Numbered from the stretch's first letter, positions 52,141 through 61,118 are shown. The stretch: DNA of 64,000 bases from UBA5314 sp040217815 (GCA_040217815.1 JBEHWI010000004.1:72312-136311); one strand, 5' to 3'. Notes: a model not told the origin generated them from the letters alone. Program-made: numbers and translations.

Positions 52141-52857
52141 CTAGAACCCGGTGGGCAGGTTCTTGGGCATGACTACCGGCTGGGTGGGTTTTATCCGGTA
52201 TACAGCTGGAATAACCGGTCCCCGGTCGGTTATTTTACCGCCTGGTACATAGGCCTTGTCGGTAAAAACCCTTCTCACTCCATGGAACTGATCCCCATAC
52301 CAGTTGTTGAAACCGCTGACGATCCCTATGGCAGTTGGATACCCGGAAGTAGTTCCAATAAAGCAGGGCTTGCCGCCATACATCCCGATGAACATGGCTA
52401 CATGAGTAATATGATCGACCCGCTGGAAGGTAAAAATATCACCCGGTTTTAATTTTTCCACTCCCACCAGTTTGCCGTTCTTTACGTATACACCTTCTAC
52501 GGGAACCCCTACGGTATCATATTTGCGAGACGCCGAAGTAATACTGTACCCATAATCCTTGTACACCATGGAAAGAAATTGCGAGCAGTCGCAATACCCG
52601 GTAGTGGCGTATTTGGTATGACCGTATTTTATGTAGCCGTACTCCATATACCAGATCGCCCTTCCGACAATGGCACTGGCCAGACTGTCGTTATGGTTGG
52701 TGCGCAGGCTGCTAATTATTGCTGCGCTGTTTACTTTACTGCTGGTAGAAGTTGCGGCCTGGGCTGGTGCTGTACTAACGACTCCATTTCCAACCATGAA
52801 GGTCAATATTAACAAATATGCAATTATTCTGTTTTTCATTGACAAGTTTCTTCTCAT
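52141..52857 (-). CDS. Secreted NlpC/P60-like cell-wall hydrolase
   Basis: A 238-residue exported protein. A signal peptide (RIIAYLLILTFMVGNGVVS, then APAQAA) is followed by an NlpC/P60 fold: catalytic Cys in YCDCSQFLSMVYKDYGY, His in VDHITHVAMFIG, and a KLKPGDIFTFQ strand. It should cleave peptide crosslinks in peptidoglycan. Unusually short, with no SH3 or LysM domain. ATG 52857 follows AGGAGG. Confidence 0.8.
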   Translation of the reverse strand: MRRNLSMKNRIIAYLLILTFMVGNGVVSTAPAQAATSTSSKVNSAAIISSLRTNHNDSLASAIVGRAIWYMEYGYIKYGHTKYATTGYCDCSQFLSMVYKDYGYSITSASRKYDTVGVPVEGVYVKNGKLVGVEKLKPGDIFTFQRVDHITHVAMFIGMYGGKPCFIGTTSGYPTAIGIVSGFNNWYGDQFHGVRRVFTDKAYVPGGKITDRGPVIPAVYRIKPTQPVVMPKNLPTGF

Positions 52858-53201
52858 GGAAAACCTCCTGTTCCCGGACCATAAAAATACTAGCTTGGAT
52901 TTTAATAGCATTTACGCCCCACATAGCTCATTTTCGACTCATTTAGTTTTCTTCCTTTTGGTAAATATGGGCATTTGTATATAGCATACACATGAAATGG
53001 AGCCTCTGGGTCCTATTGGCCTGGGATTGCAGGAGATGGTAAATGGATTATAGTAAATTATGCCAGGAACTCGGATCAATCTGTCATACATCTTCATTGG
53101 AGCTCTAGCAGCTTGAAGTCTTTGTCTACAAACTGAGAAGGCCACCCTCTAAATCAAGGTGGCCTTCTGTATAAATGCTTTATGTCTAATCTTCAACTGT
53201 T
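52858..53201. other. Intergenic region with a hairpin
   Basis: AGAAGGCCACC (53136-53146) pairs perfectly with GGTGGCCTTCT (53158-53168), a terminator-like end for the AIM24 gene. Otherwise nothing recognised. Confidence 0.5.
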
Positions 53202-54128
53202 TTAATCATCTCCAAAGAAGGTTCCGATTCCTATGCCGCCCAAAAGGCTGCCTTCATCCTTGCCCCTGCTTCCTCCAGCTTTGCTGGCCGAGTAAATCCT
53301 GTCTGCCAGGCGCGAAAAGGGCAGCGACTGCAGCCAAACGGTTCCCGGGCCGGTTAGGGTGGCCAGGAACAGTCCCTCGCCTCCGAAGAGAGCGGTTTTT
53401 ATCCCACTGGCCATTTGAATATCGTAGTTTACCGTTTTGGTCAGGGCGACCAGGCAGCCGGTATCCAACTTCAAGGTTTCTCCCGGTTGTAATTCCTTTT
53501 TAATGATGGTCCCTCCAGCATGCATGAAAGCCAGACCGTCGCCTTCCAGCTTTTGCATGATGAACCCTTCTCCGCCAAACAGGCCTACCCCAATCTTCTT
53601 CTGAAAAGCAATTCCTACCGATATTCCCTTGGCAGCACAGAGAAAAGCGTCTTTCTGGCAAATCAGCATACCACCGACGTCGGTCAGGTCAAAGGATATC
53701 ACTTTTCCGGGATAAGGAGCAGCGAAGGATACGCACTTTTTACCGCTTCCCGAGTTGGTGAAGGAAGTCATAAATAAGCTTTCCCCGGTAAGCACGCGCT
53801 TGCCGGCCGAGAAAAGCTTGCCCATCAGGTCCTTGCCTTCTTTGCCCGAACCGTCGCCAAATATAGTCTCCATCTTGATGGCGCTGTCCATGTACATCAT
53901 GGCTCCCGCTTCAGCCACGATAGTCTCCCCCGGGTCCAGCATAATCTCTACAAACTGAAGATCATTTCCATGTATCTCAAATTCAACCTCGTGGGCCCGG
54001 CGCATGCCAGCCGGTGCGCTGGCCGGGGGCTGCTGGGCAGCAGCAGGTGCTGTTGCAGCCAGGGACGCTCCGCACTGGTTGCAGAACTTGGCATTTCCCA
54101 CATCACTTCCACATGACGGACAAAACAT
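53202..54128 (-). CDS. AIM24/TIGR00266 family protein with N-terminal zinc ribbon
   Basis: A 308-residue protein. The first 25 residues, CPSCGSDVGNAKFCNQCG, form a zinc ribbon, then an Ala/Pro-rich linker leads to an AIM24 beta-helix domain (EAGAMMYMDSAIKMET, GGEGFIMQKLEGDGLAFMHAGG, GGEGLFLATLTGPG). The family's function is not known; it may bind membranes or RNA. ATG 54128 follows AAGGAGG by 9 bases. Monocistronic. Confidence 0.82.
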   Translation of the reverse strand: MFCPSCGSDVGNAKFCNQCGASLAATAPAAAQQPPASAPAGMRRAHEVEFEIHGNDLQFVEIMLDPGETIVAEAGAMMYMDSAIKMETIFGDGSGKEGKDLMGKLFSAGKRVLTGESLFMTSFTNSGSGKKCVSFAAPYPGKVISFDLTDVGGMLICQKDAFLCAAKGISVGIAFQKKIGVGLFGGEGFIMQKLEGDGLAFMHAGGTIIKKELQPGETLKLDTGCLVALTKTVNYDIQMASGIKTALFGGEGLFLATLTGPGTVWLQSLPFSRLADRIYSASKAGGSRGKDEGSLLGGIGIGTFFGDD

Positions 54129-54335
54129 ACATAACAACCTCCTTCAAGTATTAACATTGATCTCCTGCCGAATATAATTCTCCACCGGCAGGCCAACCGC
54201 CTTCATAACCGTCCATTTATTTTCTAAAGATTGAAAAAGAAATAAGCCAGTTGGCGCTGGTCATTATTAAACGCCTCCGGCCTTTAAAATAAATGGTTGT
54301 TATATTTTTCCATCAGCCGCTCTAAAATATGTTAG

Positions 54336-54644
54336 TCAGTCTTTAACCCCATTATTCATATACTGCTTCAAAATTCCGTCCAATGTGTTGACATAGTCTA
54401 TAAAGGCATTCCTTCCCTGTTCTGTCAGCCGGTATTTTGTACGGGGTTTGTTGTTGAAAAAATCCTTGTTGATTTCTATAAATCCGCTTTCCGCCATCTT
54501 GGATATCTGGACGCTCAGATTGCCATCAGTCGCCCCGGTGACCTCCTTTACTTCCCTGAAGGTCCTCTCCCCGGCCATCAGACAGGCCACGATAGCAATC
54601 CGGAGTTTGGATTGAAATATATCCGGGATTGAATTAATTTTCAA
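54336..54644 (-). CDS. Winged-helix DNA-binding regulator
   Basis: A 102-residue winged helix: FQSKLRIAIVACLMAGERTFREVKEVTGATDGNLSVQISKM is the HTH and YRLTEQGRNAFIDYVN the wing and tail. It is a MarR/PadR-like small regulator that acts as a dimer. TTG start at 54644 with GGGGGG upstream, overlapping the end of the membrane-protein gene so that translation is likely coupled. A 19-base palindrome lies upstream of the pair. Confidence 0.78.
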   Translation of the reverse strand: MKINSIPDIFQSKLRIAIVACLMAGERTFREVKEVTGATDGNLSVQISKMAESGFIEINKDFFNNKPRTKYRLTEQGRNAFIDYVNTLDGILKQYMNNGVKD

Positions 54645-54645
54645 A

Positions 54646-55290
54646 TCAATTCCCCCCAGCCTGCTGGGACTTCAGGAAAAACCCCGTGCACAAGAAGGTA
54701 AGGGGAAGCGCTATCAACCCCAGTACCAGAAACAGGCTGTCAAACATATTAAGGTTAAAGTAAGCATGCACCACACTTATGACAATATAAACAATTCCCG
54801 CATTTCTAAGCTGCTTATAACCTGTAAACAATGAAGTTGCTATTAACGCAATTGCTAAACTAAACAACATTGCGGAAAGGTTGTCAATTTTTATAACCGG
54901 AGCCAAACTGCCTGCCGTATTGGCGCTATCAATAGTGATTCTGGGCGGAATGACATTCATAGCCAATACCAGCAGCCACAATTTCATCAAATGCTTTTCC
55001 AAACCCACCAGAGGTATCTTTTTGGCTATAGCCCGGTAAATTATAAATGCAAATAAGGCAATAACCCCTATGGGGAAAATATAGCCCAACGCCGGGTGCT
55101 TCGTTCCCAATTCTATTACTTTTTCTTTATTAGCAATCATAACCACTGTAATTATGCTGTTTAATATAAATAGCAAGCCCCAATAAATAAATATTTTACT
55201 GAATGCGGCAAAGGATTTACTCGTCCGGTCGATCACCCCTTTTATCAAGGATATGTTTTCGACCGCTTCGTTTAAAGTCAGCTCATCCAC
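54646..55290 (-). CDS. Membrane protein of unknown function, partner of the HTH regulator
   Basis: A 214-residue protein with six hydrophobic helices (FIYWGLLFILNSIITVVMIA, YIFPIGVIALFAFIIY and others) and a short basic cytosolic loop. It precedes the small HTH gene, a common arrangement of a membrane protein with its own regulator. GTG 55290 follows AAGGAG. No family assigned. Confidence 0.7.
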   Translation of the reverse strand: MDELTLNEAVENISLIKGVIDRTSKSFAAFSKIFIYWGLLFILNSIITVVMIANKEKVIELGTKHPALGYIFPIGVIALFAFIIYRAIAKKIPLVGLEKHLMKLWLLVLAMNVIPPRITIDSANTAGSLAPVIKIDNLSAMLFSLAIALIATSLFTGYKQLRNAGIVYIVISVVHAYFNLNMFDSLFLVLGLIALPLTFLCTGFFLKSQQAGGN

Positions 55291-55320
55291 AAAACCAGCT
55301 CCTTAAGTTATTTTGCAAAG

Positions 55321-55339
55321 TACTTTATATTATAAAGTA
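55321..55339. promoter_or_regulatory. 19-bp perfect palindrome, probable operator
   Basis: TACTTTATATTATAAAGTA, 31 bases upstream of the membrane-protein start codon. A likely binding site of the co-encoded winged-helix regulator; the AT-rich arms may include its -10. Confidence 0.6.
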
Positions 55340-55485
55340 TATTATCAGTAACATATGCTGTCAATAAATAAAAATACAAAAAACAACACCCTATTATTTC
55401 ATGGCATTGTATAAATACTCCTGATTTATACCAAAACAATATACGTATTTAGTTCAATTGCAGTAATACTTCGGGCAGGAAGTGA

Positions 55486-55674
55486 ATCGTCATAGGCAAG
55501 GTAGTCGAAACAGTTATAATATGCGAGACGGATCCTGATGAATTACGAAATGAGATAAACGTGGCAGTAAAATCAATGAAAGAACGGGGCCTGGAAGCAG
55601 ATGTACGATACGGGTCGTCGGTCAGCTTTTTCACCGCCCTTGTTATAGGCTCAATCCCGGACCGCTCTGAATAA
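55486..55674 (+). other. Possible small protein frame with no canonical start
   Basis: Between a TGA at 55483 and a TAA at 55672 lie 62 codons with protein-like composition: KVVETVIICETDPDELRNEI, then SMKERGLEADVRYGSSVSFFTALVIG. The end resembles small sporulation proteins such as Cse60 (SSV...TALI). No ATG, GTG or TTG is in frame near the beginning; AGGAAG lies at 55478. It could be a decayed gene or use an unusual start. Confidence 0.35.
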
Positions 55675-55676
55675 TA

Positions 55677-57161
55677 TTAAATCTCAAGCTCGCGAACCCG
55701 GTCGACCATGCTTCCATAGCTATTAATTGAATAGGATATGTACTTAAGAGCCGCATCCGACCAGCCGTAAATATAATAGGTCATATCATCAGCGGGAGGC
55801 GCCATAGCTTTTCGATAGGGAGCAATGTCAATGATAAAGGCCCTGGTCTTTTCATTGTATTTTTTCCGGTAGTTCTCCAGCTCCTTGTAGAAAGGGCTTC
55901 CGGTATTCTGCTGTTCGTCGGTAATCATGATAATATTATCGACCTTCATCTTATACTTGTTAAGCCCCCGCATAGGAGCCCCGGTGTCAGTGCCCCCGCG
56001 GGCGGTGATTTTTTCAGCCTGAGACAGAATGGAATCGTGCATTGAAGCATGGGCATTGTAGACTTGATCGTCAAACAGCCAGAAAACAGCTTTGCCTTTA
56101 GATATTTTGTATAAAGCCAGGGCAAAAACCGAGCCAATGCGCAGGTATTCTCCGCTCATGGAGCCCGATACGTCGAGAAATATAGCGCTCTTTCCGGGTA
56201 TCGCGGGCAGATTGGTGAAGCATGCTTCCACCGCCTGACGCAGCACGTCTCTAACCCAATCTTTATCAACGTTTTCAAATGCCGCTACAAAGCGGAAAGG
56301 CAATATTTTGGCTTTTTTCAAGGCTTCCCGGTCAGATAAACGTTTGCTTATATAGTCCCGATTTTCATCAAGTACCCCTTCCCGGTCCAGGGTATTCAAA
56401 TGGCGCAGCAACGCAAAAAGGGGCAGCTGGGGCAGGATGGCCCGCCATATTTCCCTGGTAGGTTTTACCGCACCGGTGACGATTTCATGGGGTAACCGCC
56501 CTTCACCAATCAAACGCAGCTTCTCTTCATCGTTATTCGCCCTTTTCAGCCCTTCGAAAGCGGCAATCTGCGGCAGGCCTTCCAACCTGGCCTGCTTCCC
56601 CATCAGATACCTGAAGATCTCATTCTGTCTCTCGTCCTTGGGAACCGGGTGAGTAGTAGCTATGGCATCGCCCAGGTTAAATCCTCGTCCCCGGCCATTG
56701 TATTTTAAAGCCCAGTATTCATCAACATCATTTAGAAAGCGGGCCACCTGGCGCTTCACCGCTCGACCGCCCTGGCCTCTGCCCATACCGGATAAGATAG
56801 TTAAGAAATCAGCCAGGTCGGACGGAATCCGGATGACCCTGTCAAAAACCCCGGAAAACAGCCTGGTATCATTTTGGGCAAGGCAGGCCAGTCCCACCAG
56901 AGGCTGCAGCCGCATCAAACCTTCGCTTCGCGCATACACCAGCGCCCGGGCGGCAAACTCAGGGTCTCGTTCCAACATCGCTGTATGAATATCAATCGCT
57001 TCTTTTAGTAAATCGGTACTGTCAGTGTAAAATGTATTACCCAGGGTGTTTGTCAGAAGGGTCTGTAAATACTGCTCTTCAAGCGGTCTTTCAAAAGCCG
57101 GAAACCCTTCTTTATTCGTTGGCGACAGCGTCCCCCCAAAAATCTGCCTGGCTCTGGCCAT
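55677..57161 (-). CDS. rsr: Ro60 family RNA-binding protein (TROVE + vWA)
   Basis: A 494-residue Ro60 homologue. The TROVE HEAT-like ring spans residues about 25-330 (LERDPEFAARALVYARSEG, LSGMGRGQGGRAVKRQVARF, LRHLNTLDREGVLDEN). The vWA domain follows with the MIDAS motif FLDVSGSMSG and GGTDTGAP. Ro60 binds Y RNAs and misfolded RNAs and helps RNA quality control with PNPase. ATG 57161 follows AAGGGGAG. A folded RNA lies upstream on the same strand. No RtcB genes near. Confidence 0.93.
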   Translation of the reverse strand: MARARQIFGGTLSPTNKEGFPAFERPLEEQYLQTLLTNTLGNTFYTDSTDLLKEAIDIHTAMLERDPEFAARALVYARSEGLMRLQPLVGLACLAQNDTRLFSGVFDRVIRIPSDLADFLTILSGMGRGQGGRAVKRQVARFLNDVDEYWALKYNGRGRGFNLGDAIATTHPVPKDERQNEIFRYLMGKQARLEGLPQIAAFEGLKRANNDEEKLRLIGEGRLPHEIVTGAVKPTREIWRAILPQLPLFALLRHLNTLDREGVLDENRDYISKRLSDREALKKAKILPFRFVAAFENVDKDWVRDVLRQAVEACFTNLPAIPGKSAIFLDVSGSMSGEYLRIGSVFALALYKISKGKAVFWLFDDQVYNAHASMHDSILSQAEKITARGGTDTGAPMRGLNKYKMKVDNIIMITDEQQNTGSPFYKELENYRKKYNEKTRAFIIDIAPYRKAMAPPADDMTYYIYGWSDAALKYISYSINSYGSMVDRVRELEI

Positions 57162-57224
57162 AGTTCTCCCCTTCCGAAGCTGTTTTATCAAAAATATAAA
57201 CGCAGAGACCGGTGAACAAAACAG

Positions 57225-57322
57225 GAGCGAGGAAAAAAGACGTTGAGGCACCCACCGCCGTCAGGCGGGGCAGGAGTCGCCCCCTGCTTTATTCCGAAGT
57301 AGCCCCAACTAACGCCTCGCTC
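57225..57322 (-). ncRNA. Candidate Y RNA for the Ro60 protein
   Basis: On the minus strand GAGCGAGG and CCTCGCTC (57315-57322 and 57225-57232) close a 98-base RNA. Alternatively GAGGC pairs with GCCTC (57314-57318 and 57245-57249). Inside are CCGCC-UGAC-GGCGG and GCAGG/CCTGC hairpins, and a U-rich stretch UCUUUUUU near the 3' end, like the pyrimidine loop of Y RNAs. It begins about 160 bases upstream of the Ro60 start codon. Y RNA genes in bacteria often neighbour rsr. Sequence identity to a known Y RNA cannot be shown here. Confidence 0.5.
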
Positions 57323-57522
57323 TTAATATATATTACACTTTTTTTGCACTTTTACGAACAGCAGATACTGATTACCTGCTTAAAACGATTGGATATCGTT
57401 TCCCCCACCGGATTTTCTGCTCCCTTCGCCTTTCAGTCACGCCTAATAAAGGGACTTCATAATCTATCCCAGGGGGATTTGATAGTTTTTGCAGATATGG
57501 TTTCCAATCAGGAGTCTTAAAT

Positions 57523-57717
57523 ATGAACACTCCACTTGTCACAGTATTGATGGCGGTACATAACGGCGAACCTTACCTTAAAGCAGCCATCAAGAGCATA
57601 TTGAACCAGACCTACTCTAATTTTGAATTTATAATAATTGACGATGCCTCCAGCGATGCCAGCCGCTTGCTTTTTTATATCTTAAGGCACTTATATTATT
57701 GTGTTACAGTTGCATAA
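57523..57717 (+). pseudogene. Truncated family 2 glycosyltransferase
   Basis: A proper start (AGGAG, then ATG) begins VTVLMAVHNGEPYLKAAIKSI, then FEFIIIDDASSDAS, the N-terminal nucleotide-sugar site of GT2 enzymes. After about 45 residues the sequence changes and stops at 57717; a full enzyme needs 230 or more residues. Downstream of the break no other GT2 segment is recognised. It is likely a deletion remnant. Confidence 0.75.
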
Positions 57718-57884
57718 ACCTTAAAAACGCTGGCGCAAATCAAACAAAGCCAATACCAGGATGTACTGGTGCCAATTTATTTCCCCGTTGTCGGGAATCG
57801 CCTTGATCATCTGCCAGAAAATAGAGTAGGAGTAAACAACTGTTACTCCTTTGCTTGGCTATATGGAACTTTAATATTAAACAG

Positions 57885-58265
57885 TTATTTAAGCAGCTCC
57901 AGAACTGTCTGTGGGTTAAGGTTGGCCTGCGCCCGCATAGCTGCAGCAGACTGCGAAAAAATAGCATCCTTGGTTAATTCTAATAGCTCGCTGGCTGAAT
58001 CCCAGTCGCTGACCCGGGAATTGGCTTGGCCAGGGTGCTCTAATGCTGATTCCAGGTTGCTTACAGTGTATTCCCGGCGATTTTGGTACGCGGAGTAATT
58101 ATTTGTATCTACCGAAAAACTGTATTCCATTTGCACATTATCAGGGTTCTCTGCATTCGAGAATTCTGATTTCGGCTGAACCGTTTGTTCCCTTAGCAAA
58201 GTCTTTTTAGGCTTGCCATTGATCTGTTCAATGTTTAAACCCGCCACGTCGCGACCTATAAGCAT
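57885..58265 (-). CDS. Mini-protein with flagellin C-terminal helix
   Basis: A 126-residue protein. The last 40 residues, LLELTKDAIFSQSAAAMRAQ then ANLNPQTVLELL, match the conserved C-terminal helix of flagellins (FTKxNILxQAxxAMLAQAN..PQxVLxLL). There is no N-terminal flagellin domain; the first 85 residues are hydrophilic. AAGGGAG precedes the ATG, so it is expressed as is. It may be a truncated flagellin, a chaperone-binding decoy or a filament modulator. Confidence 0.65.
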   Translation of the reverse strand: MLIGRDVAGLNIEQINGKPKKTLLREQTVQPKSEFSNAENPDNVQMEYSFSVDTNNYSAYQNRREYTVSNLESALEHPGQANSRVSDWDSASELLELTKDAIFSQSAAAMRAQANLNPQTVLELLK

Positions 58266-58422
58266 CTTTTATTACTCCCTTCCCCGGTACACCGATTATC
58301 TAACGGTTCAGCAGCAAGCTGGTCCCACGTATTATATTATCATAATCATTTTTAGGAAGTAAATCCTTAATCAGTATAATTTGGTGACGTTTTTAGGACT
58401 CGGAGCTATTTCCATGATGCCA

Positions 58423-58458
58423 ATAGTATCAGTGTACGATATTGCACTTCGATACTAT
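58423..58458. promoter_or_regulatory. Hairpin/palindrome between the mini-flagellin and Nramp genes
   Basis: ATAGTATC and GATACTAT with inner AGTG/CACT pairing. It lies 72 bases past the Nramp-type stop and may end that transcript or bind a regulator. Confidence 0.4.
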
Positions 58459-58530
58459 AATAAGTGATGATTAAATCATAGTTTTATAAGTTTTATATTA
58501 ATACAACCGCTTCATTAAAACGCTTAACTG

Positions 58531-59787
58531 CTAGTGTACATACTTTTGTATTATCGGCATAACAACCAGATAACCGGTAAGCCCGATCAACATCACAATA
58601 GTCGCCCAGCCAACTATGTTGGAAAACAGTTTGTTGGTATACTCGCCCATAATATCAGAATTATTGACCATGCGTATCATACAGATCAGAACCACCGGAA
58701 GGAGTATTCCATTCAGGATTTGGGTCCAGAGAGTTATCCTGATCAAAGGAGCACCAGGTATAAGAATGATAGCCATGGAAATAAGAATGATTCCGGTAAA
58801 CAGCCAGTAGAAAACGGGAGCCTCATTCCAGGTCTTATTGATCCCCGCTTCAAACCCAAAGGCTTCGCAAATATAGAAAGCGGTGGCCAGCGGAAGAATG
58901 GTAGCCGAGAATATCGAGGCTATGAAAAGTCCAACAGCAAAAATGACCGAAGCCATGGAGCCAGCCAGGGGCTTCAAGGCGGCTGCCGCGTCCTTGGCCT
59001 CATTGATGGTAATCCCCGCTTTGTTCAGAGTGGCGGCGCAGGCCACCATTATAAAGAAAGCCACTACTACGGTCGCAACGCCTCCCAGGATTACATCCCA
59101 TTTTTCATACCGGTACTCTTCCACGCTGAGGCCTTTTTCCATTACCGCCGACTGCATATAAAACTGCATCCAGGGAGCAATAGTGGTTCCTATGACTCCA
59201 ATTACCAGCCCCAAATATTCTTCTGTACCATAAAACCGGGGATGGACCATGGCCGTCCCTATCTCGCTCCAATCGGGGCGGGCCATCAATGCCGAGACAA
59301 CATACATCAGCAGGAAGGCGCTTAACAGCAAAAACACTTTTTCGGCGATTTTGTAATTGCCTTTTACCACCAGAAACCATACTACCAGCCCGCTCAAGGG
59401 AACCACTATGTACTTGCTCAGGCCGAATATCTGCATACTGCCTGCTACTCCGGCGAACTCGGCGGTGGTATTGCCGATGTCCGCTATAAACAGGCAGATG
59501 AATATAAACACCATGATTTTAATGCCGAAGCTTTCCCGGATCAGATCGGCCAAACCCTTGCCGGTTTTCATGCCCATACGGGCGTTCATCTCCTGCACTA
59601 CCACCAGGGCCAAAAAAGCCGGCACCAGCGTCCACAGCAGGTTGTACCCGTAGTGGGCCCCGGCCACCGAATAAGTAGTGATGCCTCCCGCGTCATTGTC
59701 AACACTGCCGGTAATTATCCCCGGTCCGGCCACGGCCAGGAAAACCAGGAAAGGAGCCCAGACTTTGTTTTTAAGTTTTTCAAACAT
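58531..59787 (-). CDS. Nramp-related divalent metal transporter (M-box operon, probable Mg2+)
   Basis: A 418-residue protein, 11 helices. The TM1 motif reads GSVDNDAGGITTYSVAGA, not the DPGN of manganese or iron Nramps, and TM6 is IFAVGLFIASIFSATILPLA, without the usual Met-x-His pattern. This matches Nramp-related transporters that move Mg2+. It follows the MgtE-domain gene by 20 bases in an operon with an M-box riboswitch. ATG 59787 follows GGGGGAG. Confidence 0.82.
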   Translation of the reverse strand: MFEKLKNKVWAPFLVFLAVAGPGIITGSVDNDAGGITTYSVAGAHYGYNLLWTLVPAFLALVVVQEMNARMGMKTGKGLADLIRESFGIKIMVFIFICLFIADIGNTTAEFAGVAGSMQIFGLSKYIVVPLSGLVVWFLVVKGNYKIAEKVFLLLSAFLLMYVVSALMARPDWSEIGTAMVHPRFYGTEEYLGLVIGVIGTTIAPWMQFYMQSAVMEKGLSVEEYRYEKWDVILGGVATVVVAFFIMVACAATLNKAGITINEAKDAAAALKPLAGSMASVIFAVGLFIASIFSATILPLATAFYICEAFGFEAGINKTWNEAPVFYWLFTGIILISMAIILIPGAPLIRITLWTQILNGILLPVVLICMIRMVNNSDIMGEYTNKLFSNIVGWATIVMLIGLTGYLVVMPIIQKYVH

Positions 59788-59807
59788 CCTTGCTCCCCCA
59801 TCCCGGA

Positions 59808-61118
59808 TCATTTCTTCAAAGTCTTTAATATGGACAGATAGGAATCGTCCTCCAGCCGCCTTCGGTTGCGCGGATCTTCCACCAGGGAAGTCAGCACATC
59901 GTCAACCGTAATATTTCCGATCAGATGATCACGTTCGTCAACTACCGGCAAAGCCAGCAGACCGTATTTAACCGTATATTCCAGAACCTTGCCGTAATCG
60001 TCTTGTGGCGTAAGCCGCACCGTCTCGTTAACCAGATCGCCTAGCCTGGTGTCTAACGGCGATACTACCAGATCCCTCAGAGGAACTACCCCGATAAGGC
60101 AGTTGCCCTCATCGACTATAAACAACTCGTTCCAGGTTTCAAAATCAGGCTGCTCCTCCTGAAGCTGAATATAAACCTGCTTTACCGTCGTATCTCTATT
60201 GAAGGCCAAAAACTCGGTAGTCATAAGTGAACCGGCCGTACCTTCCGGGTATTGCATAAGCCCCTCGAGTTCTGTGGCAAATTCGGGGTCTATCAAATTC
60301 AGGATCGCGGCCCGCTTGCCGGACGGCAGATCGCTTAAAACATCGGCGGCATCATCCGGGGACATAGCCTCAATCAATACATAGGCCTGCTCGGCATTGA
60401 GGGATTCCACCAGCTGGCTGCGCTCCTCCGCCTCCACCTCGGCCAGCGTATCGGCTGCCGTGTCCGTATCAAGGGAACTCAGCACCTCCATTTGCCGGCC
60501 GGTATCCAGGTTTTCAATGATGTCGGCAATATCTGCCGGATGCATTTTGGCGATATATTCAGCCGGCACTACCAGCTCCAGGTTTGCCGTGCGAGTGGTT
60601 AAGGGTTTAAAATGCTCCCAGATGAGAAGTCTTTCGGCAGAGTGGCGGGCCAGCTTTTTTAGTCCCATGCGCCGCAGCATTCCCCTCAAGCCAATATCAA
60701 CCGCCACCAGGGAGATGCTTATTTTCCCGTCAACACTGCTCCAGCGAAGTTTTATATCGTTGACCCGCACTACCTTGGCCCCCCGGATATCAACAATCTG
60801 TTTATCCAAAAGCCAGCGATTCACAAATATTTCGTTGTCAAAAACCCGGCGAACCTGATCCTGACTTATGCGGCTCTTGAGATATATAGCCTGCCGGCCG
60901 AATTCAGCCACTAGATTAAGTGGAACAATTTCCGTACTAGAAGCCATTTTAATACCCACTACATCCGGATTGGCAGCTTCCCAGACCGCTACCAGATCTT
61001 TTACCTGGCCTACCTTATGACCATAGTTGTCATAGACCTTCCGTCCAATAAGTTCGCTGATATAGAATTCGTGGCTGGTGTCGCTGTATATCGCCTTATT
61101 CAAGATCTTCAGCATCAT
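59808..61118 (-). CDS. Soluble MgtE-type Mg2+ sensor: PRC barrel, MgtE_N, CBS pair; no membrane domain
   Basis: A 436-residue cytosolic protein. Residues about 15-165 look like PRC barrels (FYISELIGRKVYDNYGHKVG, DIRGAKVVRVNDIKL). From about 200 comes MgtE_N with HPADIADIIENLDTG and MSPDDAADVLSDLPSGKRA, then two CBS motifs (TAGSLMTTEFLAF, NITVDDVLTSLV). It ends there; the five-helix MgtE channel is missing. In MgtE these domains close the pore when Mg2+ is high, so here it may regulate the Nramp-type partner. ATG 61118 follows AGGGGGG. Confidence 0.88.
   Translation of the reverse strand: MMLKILNKAIYSDTSHEFYISELIGRKVYDNYGHKVGQVKDLVAVWEAANPDVVGIKMASSTEIVPLNLVAEFGRQAIYLKSRISQDQVRRVFDNEIFVNRWLLDKQIVDIRGAKVVRVNDIKLRWSSVDGKISISLVAVDIGLRGMLRRMGLKKLARHSAERLLIWEHFKPLTTRTANLELVVPAEYIAKMHPADIADIIENLDTGRQMEVLSSLDTDTAADTLAEVEAEERSQLVESLNAEQAYVLIEAMSPDDAADVLSDLPSGKRAAILNLIDPEFATELEGLMQYPEGTAGSLMTTEFLAFNRDTTVKQVYIQLQEEQPDFETWNELFIVDEGNCLIGVVPLRDLVVSPLDTRLGDLVNETVRLTPQDDYGKVLEYTVKYGLLALPVVDERDHLIGNITVDDVLTSLVEDPRNRRRLEDDSYLSILKTLKK

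Noticed and set aside
57225..57322. A tRNA gene
   Set aside because: Two hairpins suggest a cloverleaf, but there is no matching acceptor stem, anticodon arm or TTCGA T-loop.
59808..61118. Annotating this as a complete MgtE magnesium transporter
   Set aside because: The protein ends after the CBS pair and contains no membrane helices, so it cannot be a channel by itself.
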